Shown here in pieces: positions 8,514 to 15,162 of a stretch of 64,000 nt of DNA; the first letter of the stretch is position 1; the number at the start of each line of letters is the position of its first letter. The stretch is from Streptomyces sp. C10-9-1 (lineage in GTDB: Bacteria; Actinomycetota; Actinomycetes; Streptomycetales; Streptomycetaceae). The DNA is taken from contig NZ_JANHKP010000009.1 in assembly GCF_024497955.1 (NCBI RefSeq), positions 186,001-250,000 on the forward strand. Reading direction: 5' to 3'. The notes under the pieces were generated by a model. That model had not been told where the DNA came from. It was given only the letters and a program-made list of their open reading frames with translations, and did no database searches. The position numbers and the translations under genes were made by a program.

Positions 8514-9565
8514 GCCGGCATCACGGGCAGCATCGACAGGCCCGCCTCCTCCGGCAGCGCGAACCGCCTGTTCACCGCCTGCACGGCCTGGCCCGCGGCG
8601 CCCTTGACCAGGTTGTCCAGGGCGGCGAGGACGACGATGCGGCCGCCCTCCTCGTCGTGCATCACCGTCACGTCGCAGTAGTTGGAGCCCAGGACGGCCT
8701 GCGGGTCGGGCACCGGGACCAGGGTCTCGGTGTGCCGCCGCACCCGCACGAACCGGTGCTCCTTGTAGAAGCGCAGGTACGCCCGCTGGAGTTCGCGCTG
8801 GTCCACGGGCTCGTCGAGGAACACGTACGAGCTGGTGAGCAGTCCGCGCACCTGGGGGACGCCGTAGGCCGACATGGACAGCCTGCCGATGCTGCCCCGC
8901 CCGCCGCGGCCTAGGAAGTCGCCGACCTCGGCGGCGTGCCGGTGCCCCACGGGGGCGTACGGGGCGATCGCACCGGCGCGCAGCGGGTGCAGGTCCGCGG
9001 TGCGCAGTTGCAGCCCGCCGCCGCTGGAGCCGCTCTTGCCGTCCACCACCACGGTGCCGAGGTCAAGGCCCAGGCCCAGGGTGAGGGGGGCCAGGCCCAG
9101 CGTGATCGCCGTGGCGTAGCAGCCGGGCAGGGAGATCAGCGCGGCGTCCGCCATCCGGTCGCCGACCAGCTCGGGCACGCCGTAGACGAAGCGGTCCGCC
9201 AGGTCGGTGCGCCGTGCGACCTTGGGGTACCAGCGGTCGTGCAGCTCCGGTGTCCGGATGCGGAACGCGCCGCTGAGGTCGACCACGGCCGGGATCCGGT
9301 CCGCGAGCAGCCCGGCCAGCTCCGCCGACACCGGGGCCGGCGTCGCCAGCAGCAGGACGTCGACGCGGTCGGCGACGTCCTCGGTGACCGGTTCCACGGC
9401 CAGGCCGAGTTCGAGCCGCAGGCCCGGGTGCAGTTCGGCCGGGCGCCTGCCGATGTTGGAGGAGCCCCCGAGGAAGGCCAGCTCCAGGTCGGGGTGCTGG
9501 GTGACCAGCCTGATGAGTTCGCCGCCGGCGAGTCCCGAGGCGCCGACGACTCCGACACGGATCAC
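8510..9565 (-). CDS. LysY/ArgC-like N-acyl-aminoacyl-phosphate reductase
   Basis: 351 residues from a GTG at 9565. An open frame extends upstream but overlaps the ligase, so I choose the start that gives VIRVGVVGASGLAGGEL, the NADP-binding loop. The catalytic cysteine is C149 in SLPGCYAT, and the conserved GKSGSSGGG and HRHAAE segments follow. It should reduce the acyl phosphate made by the LysZ-like kinase to a semialdehyde on the carrier protein. It overlaps the LysX-like gene by 4 bp (GTGA) at one end and the kinase gene at the other, so the set should be made in fixed ratio. Confidence 0.85.
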   Translation of the reverse strand: MIRVGVVGASGLAGGELIRLVTQHPDLELAFLGGSSNIGRRPAELHPGLRLELGLAVEPVTEDVADRVDVLLLATPAPVSAELAGLLADRIPAVVDLSGAFRIRTPELHDRWYPKVARRTDLADRFVYGVPELVGDRMADAALISLPGCYATAITLGLAPLTLGLGLDLGTVVVDGKSGSSGGGLQLRTADLHPLRAGAIAPYAPVGHRHAAEVGDFLGRGGRGSIGRLSMSAYGVPQVRGLLTSSYVFLDEPVDQRELQRAYLRFYKEHRFVRVRRHTETLVPVPDPQAVLGSNYCDVTVMHDEEGGRIVVLAALDNLVKGAAGQAVQAVNRRFALPEEAGLSMLPVMPA

Positions 9566-10413
9566 GTGAGTATCTCCTGCAGATGGCGGGCGACGGCCCG
9601 CGGGATGTCCGCCCCGGTGGACTGGCTGACGGCCCTGAACGCCGGGGCGTGGTTGACCTCGTTGACGACGTATCCGTCGGCGGTCCGGAACAGGTCGATG
9701 CCGTAGATGCCCGGTCCGAGGGCGTCCAGCACCCCGTCGACGACCTTGCCGATCTCCGGGTCGTGGTCCAGCGAGCGGCTCTGGTTGCCGAGCGCCGCGT
9801 TGCTGCGCCAGTCCTCGCCCGCGCTCGCGAACTCCGCGGTGGCGACCGGCTCCCGGCCGACCACGAGGCAGCGGACCGAGGTGCCGCCGTCCAGGTAGGG
9901 CTCCACCAGGCACGCCTGCTCGAAGGCGTGCCCGAGGTCCTCGACGTAGTCGTAGACGGACTGGGCGGTGTCGGCGTGCCGGATCAGGGTGACGCGCTTG
10001 CCCATGCCGCCGAAGACCGGCTTCAGCACGACCGGTGGTTCCAGTTCGCCGAGAGCCGCGGCGAAGTCCTTGCGGGAGAGCACGAGCCGGAAGTCCGGCA
10101 CGGGGACCCCCGCGGCGTGCAGCACGCTGCGCAGGACCGCCTTGTTCTCGCAGGCGTTGATCGCCCCCGCGCTGTTGAGGACGGGGACTCCGGCCGCTTC
10201 GGCGAGGGTGGCGACCAGGCCGCCGCGGGTGTAGCTGCGGCTGCGCACGAGCAGCGCCTGGTAGCCGGTCACCGCGGGGGCCTTGGGGTGGCCGAGGCAC
10301 AGGGACTCGTCGTTGACCCAGTCGATGCGCAGGCCGTGCTCCGGGGCGGTCTCGATCAGCCGGCGTTCCTCCCAGCCGAGGCGGTCCGCGACGATCGCTA
10401 CGTGAAGGGTCAT
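9562..10413 (-). CDS. LysX-like ATP-grasp ligase loading the carrier protein
   Basis: 283 residues, the usual length for LysX/ArgX. ATP-grasp features include PPVVLKPVFGGMGKRV (nucleotide lysine and glycine loop), CLVEPYLDGG and the metal-binding C-terminal VNEVNHAPAFRA. The family couples the alpha-amino group of glutamate or aminoadipate to the terminal side-chain carboxylate of LysW. The gene starts immediately after the carrier gene (stop of the carrier at 10415, ATG at 10413), which fits a dedicated enzyme-carrier pair. Because the carrier ends in Gln, the exact acceptor chemistry is open. Confidence 0.85.
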   Translation of the reverse strand: MTLHVAIVADRLGWEERRLIETAPEHGLRIDWVNDESLCLGHPKAPAVTGYQALLVRSRSYTRGGLVATLAEAAGVPVLNSAGAINACENKAVLRSVLHAAGVPVPDFRLVLSRKDFAAALGELEPPVVLKPVFGGMGKRVTLIRHADTAQSVYDYVEDLGHAFEQACLVEPYLDGGTSVRCLVVGREPVATAEFASAGEDWRSNAALGNQSRSLDHDPEIGKVVDGVLDALGPGIYGIDLFRTADGYVVNEVNHAPAFRAVSQSTGADIPRAVARHLQEILT

Positions 10414-10414
10414 C

Positions 10415-10600
10415 TCACTGGCCCCAGTCGCGGAGCTGGACCTCGACCATCTGGAGGCTGAGCCTGCCGTCCTGGACGTCCTCGACGCGCAGCGTCAGCA
10501 TGCACTCGGGGCAGGACAGCGTCTCCCCCCGGACGATCGGGGGCACGGTCAGGTCGGTCTCGCACTCGGGGCAGATGCCGCTCAGGGTGGCGGTGGTCAT
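10415..10600 (-). CDS. LysW-type amino-group carrier protein
   Basis: 61 residues. Two CPEC zinc knuckles (C10/C13 and C30/C33) are followed by a short acidic region and a terminal RDWGQ. LysW and ArgW proteins end in a conserved EDWGE whose final glutamate carries the substrate; here the last codon before TGA is CAG (Gln61) and the usual first Glu is Arg. The protein should shuttle the amino-blocked intermediate between ligase, kinase and reductase. It is directly followed by the LysX-like gene. The terminal Gln is clear in the sequence, but its chemical meaning is not known. Confidence 0.85.
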   Translation of the reverse strand: MTTATLSGICPECETDLTVPPIVRGETLSCPECMLTLRVEDVQDGRLSLQMVEVQLRDWGQ

Positions 10601-10676
10601 GGGGTGACTCCGTAGGTCGTGGTGGTCGTGGTGGTGGTGCCGGAGGGCGGGGGGCGGCCGGCCGGCGGGCGCCGGA

Positions 10677-11828
10677 TCAGGCGGCCTGGAAGTCGACGGC
10701 GGCCTTGCGGACGGCGTCGCGGTCGAGGAGCGGTGCGCCGTCCCGTTCCTGGCGCTCGACGAGCCACGGGGTGAAGGCGTCGACGTCGACCTCGGCGCCC
10801 GAGCCGTCGAGGGCCCACCGGAGGAGCGCCGGAGTGAGGCGGGTGCGTACCCGCAGTTCCCGGGCGTTGCCGAGGAGTTCGGCGGGCAGCGTCTCGTACG
10901 CCTCCGGGTGGGTCAGCTGGCCCGGCAGCTCGTAGGCGAAGGCGTGCGCGGTGGTCGGCCCGGGCTGGAAGGCCTCGCCGAGGCCGGCCCCCCGGAGCGC
11001 GGTCCGGGACAGCTCGGTGAGGTGGGTCAGGTCGAAGCGGGCGTCGCCGTGGACCACGCGCAGCGAGGTGAGGAGTTCCGCCAGCGGGGCGTTCCCGCCG
11101 CGCTCGCCGATGCCGCCGACGGTCGCCGAGATCCACCGGGCGCCGGCCCGCACGGCGGCGAGGGAGTTGGCCACCGCCATGCCGAGCATGTTGTGGGAGT
11201 GGATCTCGATCTCGGACCCGTCGATCCCGGTGAGGTCGGCGATCACCTCCTCCATCTGCCAGGGCGAGAGGCAGGCGACGGTCTCCGCGAGGCGGAACCG
11301 GTCGGCCCCGGCCTCGAAGCCCGCGGTGACGTAGGGCACGAGCCTCTCGCGGGGGGTGCGGGCGCCGTCCTCGCCGCTGAAAGTGACGTGGAAGCCCCGC
11401 TCCTTGGCCTGGGAGATCGCCGAACGGGCGGTGGTGTGCAGGAACTTGGCGCTCGCCGACCCCAGCTTCAGCTTGGCGTGCTGCTCCGAGGTGGGGATGG
11501 AGTACATGATGTGGCGTACGCCGAGCCGCTCCGCCTCGTCCAGGGCCTTCGCGACCTGGCGGCGGTCCCGCACCACCACGAGCGTCATGCTCCGCTCCGG
11601 GGTGACGGCCTCGTGGGTGGCCAGCACGAGGTCGGCGTCCTTGGAGTCCGGCCCGGAGACCATGCCCACCTCGACCAGGGAGACACCGGTCTTCACCAGC
11701 AGCTCCGCGATGCGTGCGGCGTCCCGCGGTCCGAACTCGACGCCCGCCATGTGCGCGGAGTCCCTCAGCGTCGCATCGGATATACAGGGAGGGGTCTGCT
11801 GCCCCTTCGGTCCTTCCGGAATTTCCAT
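10677..11828 (-). CDS. DRE-TIM metallolyase, homocitrate/isopropylmalate synthase-like
   Basis: 383 residues from ATG 11828, chosen for the AAGGAG about 8 nt upstream. The TIM-barrel signature is present: DATLRD with the catalytic Arg-Asp, the HxH metal site EIHSHNMLGMAVAN, and GIGERGGNAP. Family members condense acetyl-CoA with a 2-oxo acid or run aldol cleavages. The usual LRDGEQ is LRDSAH here, so the acyl-CoA pocket is altered and the reaction may differ from homocitrate synthesis. It is the first gene of the operon and its role may be to make the carbon skeleton loaded onto the carrier protein. Confidence 0.75.
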   Translation of the reverse strand: MEIPEGPKGQQTPPCISDATLRDSAHMAGVEFGPRDAARIAELLVKTGVSLVEVGMVSGPDSKDADLVLATHEAVTPERSMTLVVVRDRRQVAKALDEAERLGVRHIMYSIPTSEQHAKLKLGSASAKFLHTTARSAISQAKERGFHVTFSGEDGARTPRERLVPYVTAGFEAGADRFRLAETVACLSPWQMEEVIADLTGIDGSEIEIHSHNMLGMAVANSLAAVRAGARWISATVGGIGERGGNAPLAELLTSLRVVHGDARFDLTHLTELSRTALRGAGLGEAFQPGPTTAHAFAYELPGQLTHPEAYETLPAELLGNARELRVRTRLTPALLRWALDGSGAEVDVDAFTPWLVERQERDGAPLLDRDAVRKAAVDFQAA

Positions 11829-12065
11829 GGCCTTCACTCCTTCTTTCTGAATCTGGCCGGTGAGCCGAAATCGGAGGACTCGGCGGCTTCGGGCTCCAAC
11901 CTCCCTCGAAAAGGCCGGGCAGAACAAGGAGTTGCGTGTCAGGTCTCCGTCCGGGACTGTCAGGGAATGTCAAGAGGGACAGGCGCCGCAAGCCCCGTGT
12001 CCGACGTCCGTCAATTCCGCGGACATGCCGTCCCCACATCTCGGGGAGAGGCTTAGTGTGCCGAT
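11829..12065. promoter_or_regulatory. Divergent promoter region of the carrier-protein operon
   Basis: This 237-bp spacer separates the ten-gene minus operon from the plus-strand isomerase-like gene and must hold both promoters. A TAGTGT hexamer at 12054-12059 ends 6 nt before the ATG of the isomerase-like gene, which has no Shine-Dalgarno sequence, suggesting a leaderless transcript. At 11899-11914 an ACCT...CTCGAA...AGG block resembles, with one extra base per half, the motif shared by two other promoters in this cluster. No strong -35 boxes were recognised. Confidence 0.45.
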
Positions 12066-12818
12066 ATGGAACTGTTCTCGTTGCCCAGAATCGGCATCGT
12101 CGTACCCCCGGAGAACCCGACTGCGGAACCCGAGTTCAACCGGCTGCTCGACTGCCGACTGAACGTATTCACCTCCCGTTTCCCGGTAACACCGGACATG
12201 GGGCTGAGGGAAATGCTGGAGACGTACAACCGCGTGCTTCCCGACACCCTCGGCGCCTTCGGGCGCATGCGTCTGGACGGCGCCGTGGTGGCCTGCAGCG
12301 CCTCGCACTACCTGCTGGCGCCCGAGGGGGACCGCGCGCTGTGCGACGAGCTGTCGGCGCGTGCGGGCTACCCCGTGCAGTCGTCGACCCAGGCGACCCT
12401 GGCCGCCTGCGAGGCGCTCGGCGTGACCCGCCTGACCCTCGTCTCGCCCTACCAGCCGTGGCTCACCGAGACCTCCCGCGACTTCTGGGAGCGGGCCGGG
12501 CTCCGGGTCGACGCGGTGGTCCGCGTCCCGGCGGCGCGCGGCGCGGACGGCAGCGAGCTCCACGACCCCTACCGGGTGACCGCGCAGGCGATACGCGACC
12601 GCCTGCGCGGCCGGAGGCTCACCGACGGCAGCGCGGTGCTGTTCACCGGCACGGGGATGGGCACGCTCACCGTCCTCGGCGAGCTCGCCGGGCAGGACGC
12701 CTCCCGCGTCCTGCTCTCCTCGAACCTGGCGTCCGCGTGGTGGGCCCGCCGCCTGGCCGGGGACCGCTCCGAGGCCGCGCACCCGCTGGTGCGGCGCCTG
12801 GACGCCCAGGCGCGGTGA
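12066..12818 (+). CDS. Maleate isomerase / Asp-Glu racemase superfamily protein
   Basis: 250 residues with the N-terminal IGIVVPPENPTAEPEF strand-loop typical of maleate cis-trans isomerases and arylmalonate decarboxylases. The first catalytic cysteine is kept (C77 in VVACSAS). The second, normally in an SCTN-type motif, is replaced by FTGTGMGT around residue 195. A one-cysteine enzyme may catalyse a decarboxylation or isomerisation different from maleate isomerase. It is divergent from the carrier-protein operon and presumably part of the same pathway. The transcript is probably leaderless. Confidence 0.7.
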   Translation: MELFSLPRIGIVVPPENPTAEPEFNRLLDCRLNVFTSRFPVTPDMGLREMLETYNRVLPDTLGAFGRMRLDGAVVACSASHYLLAPEGDRALCDELSARAGYPVQSSTQATLAACEALGVTRLTLVSPYQPWLTETSRDFWERAGLRVDAVVRVPAARGADGSELHDPYRVTAQAIRDRLRGRRLTDGSAVLFTGTGMGTLTVLGELAGQDASRVLLSSNLASAWWARRLAGDRSEAAHPLVRRLDAQAR

Positions 12819-12824
12819 CCCGGG

Positions 12825-12871
12825 GCGCGGCCCCGGACGGCGCCCCGTCGGGGCGCGGTCCGGGGCCGCGC
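12825..12871. terminator. Bidirectional hairpin terminator
   Basis: Perfect 14-bp inverted repeat: GCGCGGCCCCGGAC at 12825-12838 and its complement at 12858-12871, with a smaller GC hairpin in the loop. It lies between the convergent isomerase-like gene (ends 12818) and the response regulator gene (ends 12886). Confidence 0.8.
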
Positions 12872-12885
12872 TCGCGTGCGGCCGT

Positions 12886-13575
12886 TCAGCCGGCGGACAC
12901 CTCCGGCACCCGCCAGGCGTGGCCCATGCGGTAGCCGACCCCCCGGACCGTGAGGATCCACCCGCTGGATCCGAGCTTCGCCCGGAGACTGCTCACATGG
13001 GTGTCCAGGGTGCGGCTCGTCTGCGACCAGGTGGTCCCCCACACCTTGGCCATGAGCATCCTCCTGGACACCACCGTCTCGGGGCTGGCGGCGAGTGTGT
13101 ACAGGAGCTCGAACTCCTTCGACGTGACCTCGATGACCTTCTCGCGCAGGCGCACCTCCCGGGTGCGCGGATCGATGGAGAGCGGGGGGAGGGAGATGCT
13201 CCGGGGCAGCGGCGTACCGCGGCGGGAGCGGCGCAGGACGGCCTCGATGCGCGCCCCCAGCTCCCGGTGGCCCCAGGACCTCGCCACGCAGTCGTCGGCT
13301 CCCGCCTTGAGGGCGAGGACCCGCTCCAGTTCGTCGTCGAGGCGGGTGAAGGCGATCACGGGTACGTCGCTCTCCTCCCGCAGGGACTTGCAGACGTCCA
13401 GCCCGTCGATGTCGGGCAGTTCCAGGGAGAGCAGTACGAGATCGGCGTCGCGGTAGGTGCGCAGGGCGTGTGCGCCCGTCTCGACGCTTCGTACGAGGTA
13501 TCCCTGCCGGCGCAGGTCGCGCATCATGGATTCGGCGGCGGAGGGCTCACGCTCCACCACGAGTACGTTTCTCAC
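12886..13575 (-). CDS. Atypical OmpR/PhoB-type response regulator without phospho-acceptor Asp
   Basis: 229 residues: a receiver-like domain (about 1-118) and a winged-helix DNA-binding domain (about 125-220, with VTSKEFELLYTLA and TLDTHVSSLRAKL). In the receiver the strand that normally reads VLLDLxLPDxDG is VLLSLELPDIDG, so the phosphorylated Asp is Ser50. The conserved Lys near residue 99 is Arg, and the N-terminal acidic pair is weak. No histidine kinase is nearby. It is therefore likely to be controlled by ligand or dimerisation, like the atypical regulators of Streptomyces antibiotic clusters, and probably governs this cluster. Confidence 0.85.
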   Translation of the reverse strand: MRNVLVVEREPSAAESMMRDLRRQGYLVRSVETGAHALRTYRDADLVLLSLELPDIDGLDVCKSLREESDVPVIAFTRLDDELERVLALKAGADDCVARSWGHRELGARIEAVLRRSRRGTPLPRSISLPPLSIDPRTREVRLREKVIEVTSKEFELLYTLAASPETVVSRRMLMAKVWGTTWSQTSRTLDTHVSSLRAKLGSSGWILTVRGVGYRMGHAWRVPEVSAG

Positions 13576-13602
13576 GTGCCCAGGACCTCTCTCGGCGTCG
13601 CG

Positions 13603-14865
13603 TCAGCTCGCGGCTCGGGCCGGATTCGCCGGCGCTGCCGCCGGAACCTGTGTGACGGGGCCGGCGGCGTGGAGGTGCTGGTACGCGTATGCGGCCGAGG
13701 CCATGGTCATGTGGTGGTGCCAGCCGGGGAAGGAGCGGCCCGCGAAGTCGAGCACCCCGAACTGCTCGCGCAGCGTGGTGACGGCCGACCGGGCGGCGAC
13801 GCGGCTGCGCACCAGCGCGACGGTCTCGTCCACGCCGCGGTCCGTCAGGCTGCTGACCCAGTACCGGGCGGGATGCCGGCCCGCCGGGTCGCGCACCTCC
13901 AGGAGGCGGTAGCGGTTCGCACCGCCGCCCCGGAAGCCGCCGGGCCGGGGCAGGGAGACGGTCCCCGCGTACGCTCGGATCGGCGCCGCCCTGGCCCGGC
14001 AGGCCGGTGCCTGGCCGGCCGCCAGGTGCCCGTCGCGGGCGGTCCTCGTCTCCATCAGGCGGCCCACCGTGGTCACGCCCTGGGGGCGGTGCCCGGCGAG
14101 CACGACCTGGCCGGGCTCCACCTCGCAGACGACGTCCAGGCTCAGCCCGGCGAACCCCGCCAGCACCCGGCCGGCGCTGGCGCACGGGGTGAGGTCCAGC
14201 ACCCAGGGGACGGGAGGCAGCCGCGGCCGGGCGGCGATGTCGGCCGCGTAGTCGAGGACATGGGCCCCCAGGGGGCGCGCGGTCTCCGCGTCCGGTATCC
14301 GCGCCCGGAGCCTGCGCTCCGGGTCCTGGATCCAGGACTCGTCGAGCACGAGCCTCCAGTCCACCGGATAGCAGTGCGCCTGGGTGACGAGAAAAAGCCC
14401 CACGGCCCGCTGGCAGTTGACGGTCCGGCCGCTCTGCGCGTCCAGGCAGCGGTGCACGCCCACCGAATGCTCACCGCGTTTCGGAATGACGAGTTCGGTG
14501 ACCGTCCAGGCGCGGGGCGGAGTGCGTCCCGCGACCCACAGGGCGAGCCTGCGGCGCACCGGCTCCCAATCCCAGGGGCTCGCGTTGATGAACTGGTGTA
14601 ATCCGTGGGCTGCCGCCGGGGGGAGCGGGTTGGAGCGCGCTATGCGCCTCGGCGTCTTTCTTCCCGAGGCCTGGATCAGGCCCAGCAGGTAGGCACGCGC
14701 CCAGCGGCGCTGCTCCGCACGGTGGAGCGGCCCGAAGATGTCCTCCAGGAACGCCTGTCTGCACGCGACTTCGTCCTCTGCGGCCGCACACGTCTCGCTT
14801 GGCGACATGGAAAGCTGCGCCCCCCTCATACTTGTGCCGTCCGCACTCGATGGCGGTGTGGACAT
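13603..14865 (-). CDS. IS701-transposase-like protein with lost catalytic residues, probable domesticated regulator
   Basis: Up to 420 residues; ATGs at 14829 and 14808 are alternative starts. IS701 landmarks remain, such as PKRGEHSVGVHR, VNCQRAVGLFL, PVDWRLVLDESW, DPERRLRARIPDA and GRSFPGWHHHMT. The catalytic segments do not: the expected VVDDT reads TVTELV, and the second Asp-containing block is missing. The frame is otherwise intact and no terminal inverted repeats were noticed. Codon 89 is TTA (14601-14599), which makes translation depend on the bldA tRNA in Streptomyces. Its promoter carries a motif shared with the first TetR gene. I infer a DNA-binding regulator derived from a transposase. 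Confidence 0.7.
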   Translation of the reverse strand: MSTPPSSADGTSMRGAQLSMSPSETCAAAEDEVACRQAFLEDIFGPLHRAEQRRWARAYLLGLIQASGRKTPRRIARSNPLPPAAAHGLHQFINASPWDWEPVRRRLALWVAGRTPPRAWTVTELVIPKRGEHSVGVHRCLDAQSGRTVNCQRAVGLFLVTQAHCYPVDWRLVLDESWIQDPERRLRARIPDAETARPLGAHVLDYAADIAARPRLPPVPWVLDLTPCASAGRVLAGFAGLSLDVVCEVEPGQVVLAGHRPQGVTTVGRLMETRTARDGHLAAGQAPACRARAAPIRAYAGTVSLPRPGGFRGGGANRYRLLEVRDPAGRHPARYWVSSLTDRGVDETVALVRSRVAARSAVTTLREQFGVLDFAGRSFPGWHHHMTMASAAYAYQHLHAAGPVTQVPAAAPANPARAAS

Positions 14866-14885
14866 TCCGTATGAGGAACAAAAAT

Positions 14886-14905
14886 ACCTTCTCGAAGGAA
14901 AATTT
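14886..14905 (-). promoter_or_regulatory. Candidate butyrolactone-receptor operator upstream of the transposase-like gene
   Basis: The plus-strand text ACCTTCTCGAAGGAAAATTT matches 16 of 20 bases with 21367-21386 in front of the first TetR gene, in the same orientation and at a similar distance from the start codon (about 20 nt). The core CCTTC-TC-GAAGG is an inverted repeat. The surrounding stretch is AT-rich for this genome, as expected for a promoter. Confidence 0.55.
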
Positions 14906-15112
14906 CACGGTCAGGGCGACGACTTCAGGAGTTGCCGCTCTGACCTGCGGTGATGTGATCCCGGGCGGGGCACACCGCAGACGCCCCGAGGGCACGGCGA
15001 GCCGCCGAAGGCCAGGGGGAGTGGAATGCCTTCGGCGGCCGTCCGGGAGCCCCCGCACGGAGGAGGTCCGACGGCGGACCCCGGGGGGCCGGGAGCCCGG
15101 CGCGGGGCCGAC

Positions 15113-15152
15113 GGCGGACCGCGGCGCCCGTCACGCCGGGCCGCGGTCCGCC
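15113..15152 (-). terminator. Hairpin terminator of the MFS gene
   Basis: Perfect 12-bp inverted repeat GGCGGACCGCGG at 15113-15124 with its complement at 15141-15152, just beyond the MFS stop codon at 15163 on the minus strand. The rest of the 297-bp space up to the transposase-like gene holds GC-rich partial repeats (CGACGGCGGACC at about 15069 and 15109) and the AT-rich promoter described at 14886. Confidence 0.65.
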
Positions 15153-15162
15153 GCCGGCCGTC

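Noticed and set aside
9566..10300. Long N-terminal extension of the LysY-like reductase
   Set aside because: The extension overlaps the LysX-like gene completely and is low-complexity; GTG 9565 gives the standard NADP-binding start.
2897..12818. Ordinary lysine biosynthesis via aminoadipate
   Set aside because: Streptomyces makes lysine by the diaminopimelate route, and homoaconitase, LysJ and LysK are not visible here; regulators and an exporter around it argue for secondary metabolism.
13603..14865. Active IS701 insertion sequence
   Set aside because: Catalytic residues are missing and no flanking inverted repeats or target duplications were seen.
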